DNA from: G963691835 sp963691835
Lineage (GTDB): Bacteria; Pseudomonadota; Alphaproteobacteria; Thalassobaculales; Thalassobaculaceae
Reading direction: 5' to 3'
Assembly: GCA_963691835.1 (NCBI GenBank)
Contig: OY829383.1
Span: 1,550,001-1,614,000 of the forward strand
Length of the DNA stretch: 64,000 nucleotides
Shown here: in pieces, positions 62,014-64,000 of the stretch
Position numbering within the stretch: position 1 is the first letter of the stretch
Layout: each line of letters begins with the position of its first letter
Position numbers and translations under genes: made by a program
Notes under the pieces: generated by a model
Told to the model about the DNA's origin: nothing
Seen by the model: only the letters and a program-made list of their open reading frames with translations
Database searches by the model: none

Positions 62014-63162
62014 ATGAGAACCATCCTTCAGGTTCTGCCGGCACTCGTGACCGGCGGTGTGGAGCGAGGCACCGTGGATATGGCCCGGGCCATCGTTCAG
62101 ACCGGTTGGCGATCAGTCGTCGTTTCCAGGGGCGGCCCCATGGTGCACGAGCTGGACAGGGTCGGCGCGACCCACATCGAGCTGCCCGTCCACTCGAAGA
62201 ACCCGACACGGTGGCGGGCGACCTTCGATGCCCTGGTCAACGTGATCGACCGGGAGGGCGTGGACCTCGTCCATGCGCGGTCCCGCATGCCCGCGTGGCT
62301 CGCGTGGCGGGCGGCGCGGCGCGCGAAGCTTCCGTTCGTAACCACGTTTCACGGGCGCTATCCGGACTCCTTTCCTCTGAAGCGCCTCTACAACAGCGTC
62401 ATGGCGCGCGGTGACCGGGTGATCGCGATCTCAGAGTTCGTGAGCCGGGAGGTGAGCCGGCGGTTTGGAGTCGGCGCCGACCGCCTCCGTGTCATTCCTA
62501 GAGGCATCGACCTCGACCAATTCGATCCGGACCGGGTATCAGCCGAACGCATGATCAAGCTCGCCGATCAATGGGCGCTACCGGATGGTGCGGAAGTGGT
62601 GATGATCCTGGGCCGGGTAACCCGCTGGAAAGGGCATCGGCTTCTGATCGATGCCATCCAGAGACTGGCGGACCGGGATGATATGTTCTGCCTTGTTGTC
62701 GGGGCGTCCGAGGAAGGCTCAGGCTTTCGAGCAGAGCTCGACCGCACGATTGCCGAGATGGGGCTGCAGGGAAAAGTCCGCTTCGTCGGGGAATGCCGGG
62801 ATCTTCCCGCTGCTTACAAACTCGCCGATGTGGTGGTCTCGGCATCGCTGGACCCGGAGCCGTTCGGCAGAACGATCGTCGAAGCCCAGGCCATGGGCAG
62901 GCCGGTCGTGGCCACGCGGCATGGCGGTGCTGCGGAAACTGTCGTCGAAGGGGAAACCGGATGGCTGTCGGAACCAGGAGACCCGAATGCCATGGCCGCG
63001 GCAATCCGCAACGCACTCGATCTTCCGGCAGAAGCGCGTGAGCGGGTGTTCCAAGCCTCCATTGAAAATGCGCGCCAACACTATGGATGGGCGCTGATGT
63101 GTGAGCGCACCTTGTCGGTCTATGACGAGTTGTTCGCAGAGCAAACCGCTCCACGGAAATGA
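62014..63162 (+). CDS. Glycosyltransferase family 4
   Basis: The 382-residue GT-B enzyme begins ILQVLPALVTGGVERGTVDMA, a typical family 4 opening with the Gly-Gly-Val-Glu loop, has VMILGRVTRWKGH at the start of the C-terminal domain and EPFGRTIVEAQAMGRPVVAT with the E-x7-E motif. Together with the coupled GT9 enzyme downstream it fits core lipopolysaccharide or another surface glycan. ATG 62014 has no strong ribosome site; the frame extends upstream to 61663 over the divergent hydrolase gene and is rejected. The stop overlaps the next start (ATGA). Confidence 0.9.
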   Translation: MRTILQVLPALVTGGVERGTVDMARAIVQTGWRSVVVSRGGPMVHELDRVGATHIELPVHSKNPTRWRATFDALVNVIDREGVDLVHARSRMPAWLAWRAARRAKLPFVTTFHGRYPDSFPLKRLYNSVMARGDRVIAISEFVSREVSRRFGVGADRLRVIPRGIDLDQFDPDRVSAERMIKLADQWALPDGAEVVMILGRVTRWKGHRLLIDAIQRLADRDDMFCLVVGASEEGSGFRAELDRTIAEMGLQGKVRFVGECRDLPAAYKLADVVVSASLDPEPFGRTIVEAQAMGRPVVATRHGGAAETVVEGETGWLSEPGDPNAMAAAIRNALDLPAEARERVFQASIENARQHYGWALMCERTLSVYDELFAEQTAPRK

Positions 63163-64000
63163 CGAACCCCCAACCGATCCTGGTCATCAAGCTCGGCGCG
63201 CTTGGTGATTTCGTTTACGCCGTCGGTCCCATGCAGGCAATCCGCCGCGCGCACCCTGACCACCCGCTCATTCTCCTCACGCGCCCCGGGTATGGGGAAC
63301 TGGGCGAAATGACAGGGCTGTTCGACGAGATCTGGATTGATGACGCCCCCAAGGCTTGGAACATCGGCCGCCTGCTCGGTCTGCGTCGCCGATTGCGGGG
63401 GGCTGGGTTCGAACGGATCTACGACCTCCAGACATCCGACCGCAGTGCGCTCTATCACCGCCTGTTTTTGCCAGGTCGGGCGCCGGACTGGTCAGGCGTG
63501 GTGAAGGGTACGCGGTTCGAGCACCGCTACACGAAGCCTCACCGGATGCACACCGTCGAGCGTCAGAGAGCACAGCTCGCCATTGCCGGGATCGAGGACG
63601 TCCCTTTGGCTGACCTGTCCTTCATGGCCGAGCGGGGTGATATCAAACGTTTCGGTCTGACGGAGCGGTTCGCCCTCGTCATCCCGGGCTCATCACCAAA
63701 CCGGGCTGCTTTGAAACGCTGGCCGGCCGATCGGTACGGCGAGGTCGCCGGATGGCTGGCCGCCCGGGGCATCACCCCAGTCCTCGTCGGCGGACCGGAC
63801 GACAGGGATGCCGTCGAAAAGATCCGTGCAGCCTGTCCGGGGGCGGTGGATCTGACCGGGGAGACAAGCCTCTTCGACGTTGCCGCCCTTGCCCGCGCGG
63901 CCGTCCTGGCCATCGGCAACGATACAGGACCGATCCATGTCACCGCACTCTCCGGCTGCCCGACCCTAGGCCTCTATGGCCGGGCGTTGCCGCCGGAGAA
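63159..64000 (+). CDS. Glycosyltransferase family 9 (heptosyltransferase-like), cut by window edge
   Basis: The frame is open from ATG 63159 to the last base, about 280 codons. It begins ILVIKLGALGDFVYAVGPMQAIRRAHP and contains LVIPGSSPNRAALKRWPADRY and IGNDTGPIHVTALSGCPTLGLYG, the sugar-nucleotide site of ADP-heptose:LPS heptosyltransferases and other family 9 enzymes. It is translationally coupled to the GT4 gene. The C-terminus, expected to be only a few tens of residues more, lies outside the window. Confidence 0.9.
   Translation, partial: MTNPQPILVIKLGALGDFVYAVGPMQAIRRAHPDHPLILLTRPGYGELGEMTGLFDEIWIDDAPKAWNIGRLLGLRRRLRGAGFERIYDLQTSDRSALYHRLFLPGRAPDWSGVVKGTRFEHRYTKPHRMHTVERQRAQLAIAGIEDVPLADLSFMAERGDIKRFGLTERFALVIPGSSPNRAALKRWPADRYGEVAGWLAARGITPVLVGGPDDRDAVEKIRAACPGAVDLTGETSLFDVAALARAAVLAIGNDTGPIHVTALSGCPTLGLYGRALPPE

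Overview
The window reads as a contiguous chromosomal segment of a high-GC alphaproteobacterium, most likely Rhodospirillales in the broad sense (inference from gene content, no rRNA is present). The strongest pointers are the block chvI-chvG-hprK-rapZ-EIIA-HPr-EI, glnE followed by bcp, gltD-gltB, a MetA of the acetyl-CoA type, and hslO-argF-argD. No tRNA, rRNA, CRISPR array, insertion sequence or phage gene was seen. Genes are tightly packed, with many ATGA-type stop/start overlaps.

Layout. 0-4 kb: an AsmA-like protein (cut by the edge), glnE, bcp. 4-11 kb: a TolB/TPR transcription regulator, an MmgE/PrpD - MFS - DapA-like catabolic group, an AT-rich island with a membrane-protein reading frame broken by one in-frame TGA, and msrA. 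11-16 kb: boxB and boxC for aerobic benzoyl-CoA degradation, divergent from a membrane heme-like/2Fe-2S/adenylate cyclase fusion; both -10-like boxes in the shared intergenic region sit inside TGCA-N6-TGC(A/G) sites. 16-24 kb: an aminotransferase, the incomplete (regulatory) PTS and the ChvG/ChvI two-component system. 24-33.5 kb: a HugZ-like protein, pmbA, uppP, and gltD-gltB behind a 300-base AT-rich leader. 33.5-41.8 kb: an SDR, an acyl-CoA dehydrogenase, a sulfotransferase-like protein, a 3-hydroxyacyl-CoA dehydrogenase, metA behind a strong leader hairpin, a glycosyltransferase and a GST. 41.8-48.7 kb: a Tat/lipobox carotenoid oxygenase with a divergent TetR regulator and palindromic operator, a HAD phosphatase, a degenerate and a canonical beta-hydroxyacid dehydrogenase, a TerB-like protein, an AEC carrier and a Sel1 protein.

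48.7-55.7 kb holds the most striking set: a dihaem peroxidase-like gene whose end overlaps a PfkB kinase, followed without gaps by a class I LacD/YihT-type aldolase, an L-fucose/L-arabinose-isomerase-like protein, a Gfo/Idh/MocA oxidoreductase and a proline-racemase-family protein whose two catalytic cysteines are Ser and Thr. Isomerase + kinase + aldolase form a complete Embden-Meyerhof-like module. The kinase resembles 6-deoxy-6-sulfofructose kinase (YihV), including residues I recall as sulfonate ligands, so a sulfoquinovose-type (sulfo-EMP) or related pathway is the leading hypothesis.

55.8-64 kb: a RimJ-like acetyltransferase, a lipoprotein, hslO-argF-argD, a TPR protein and an alpha/beta hydrolase, then two glycosyltransferases (GT4, GT9), the last running off the right edge.
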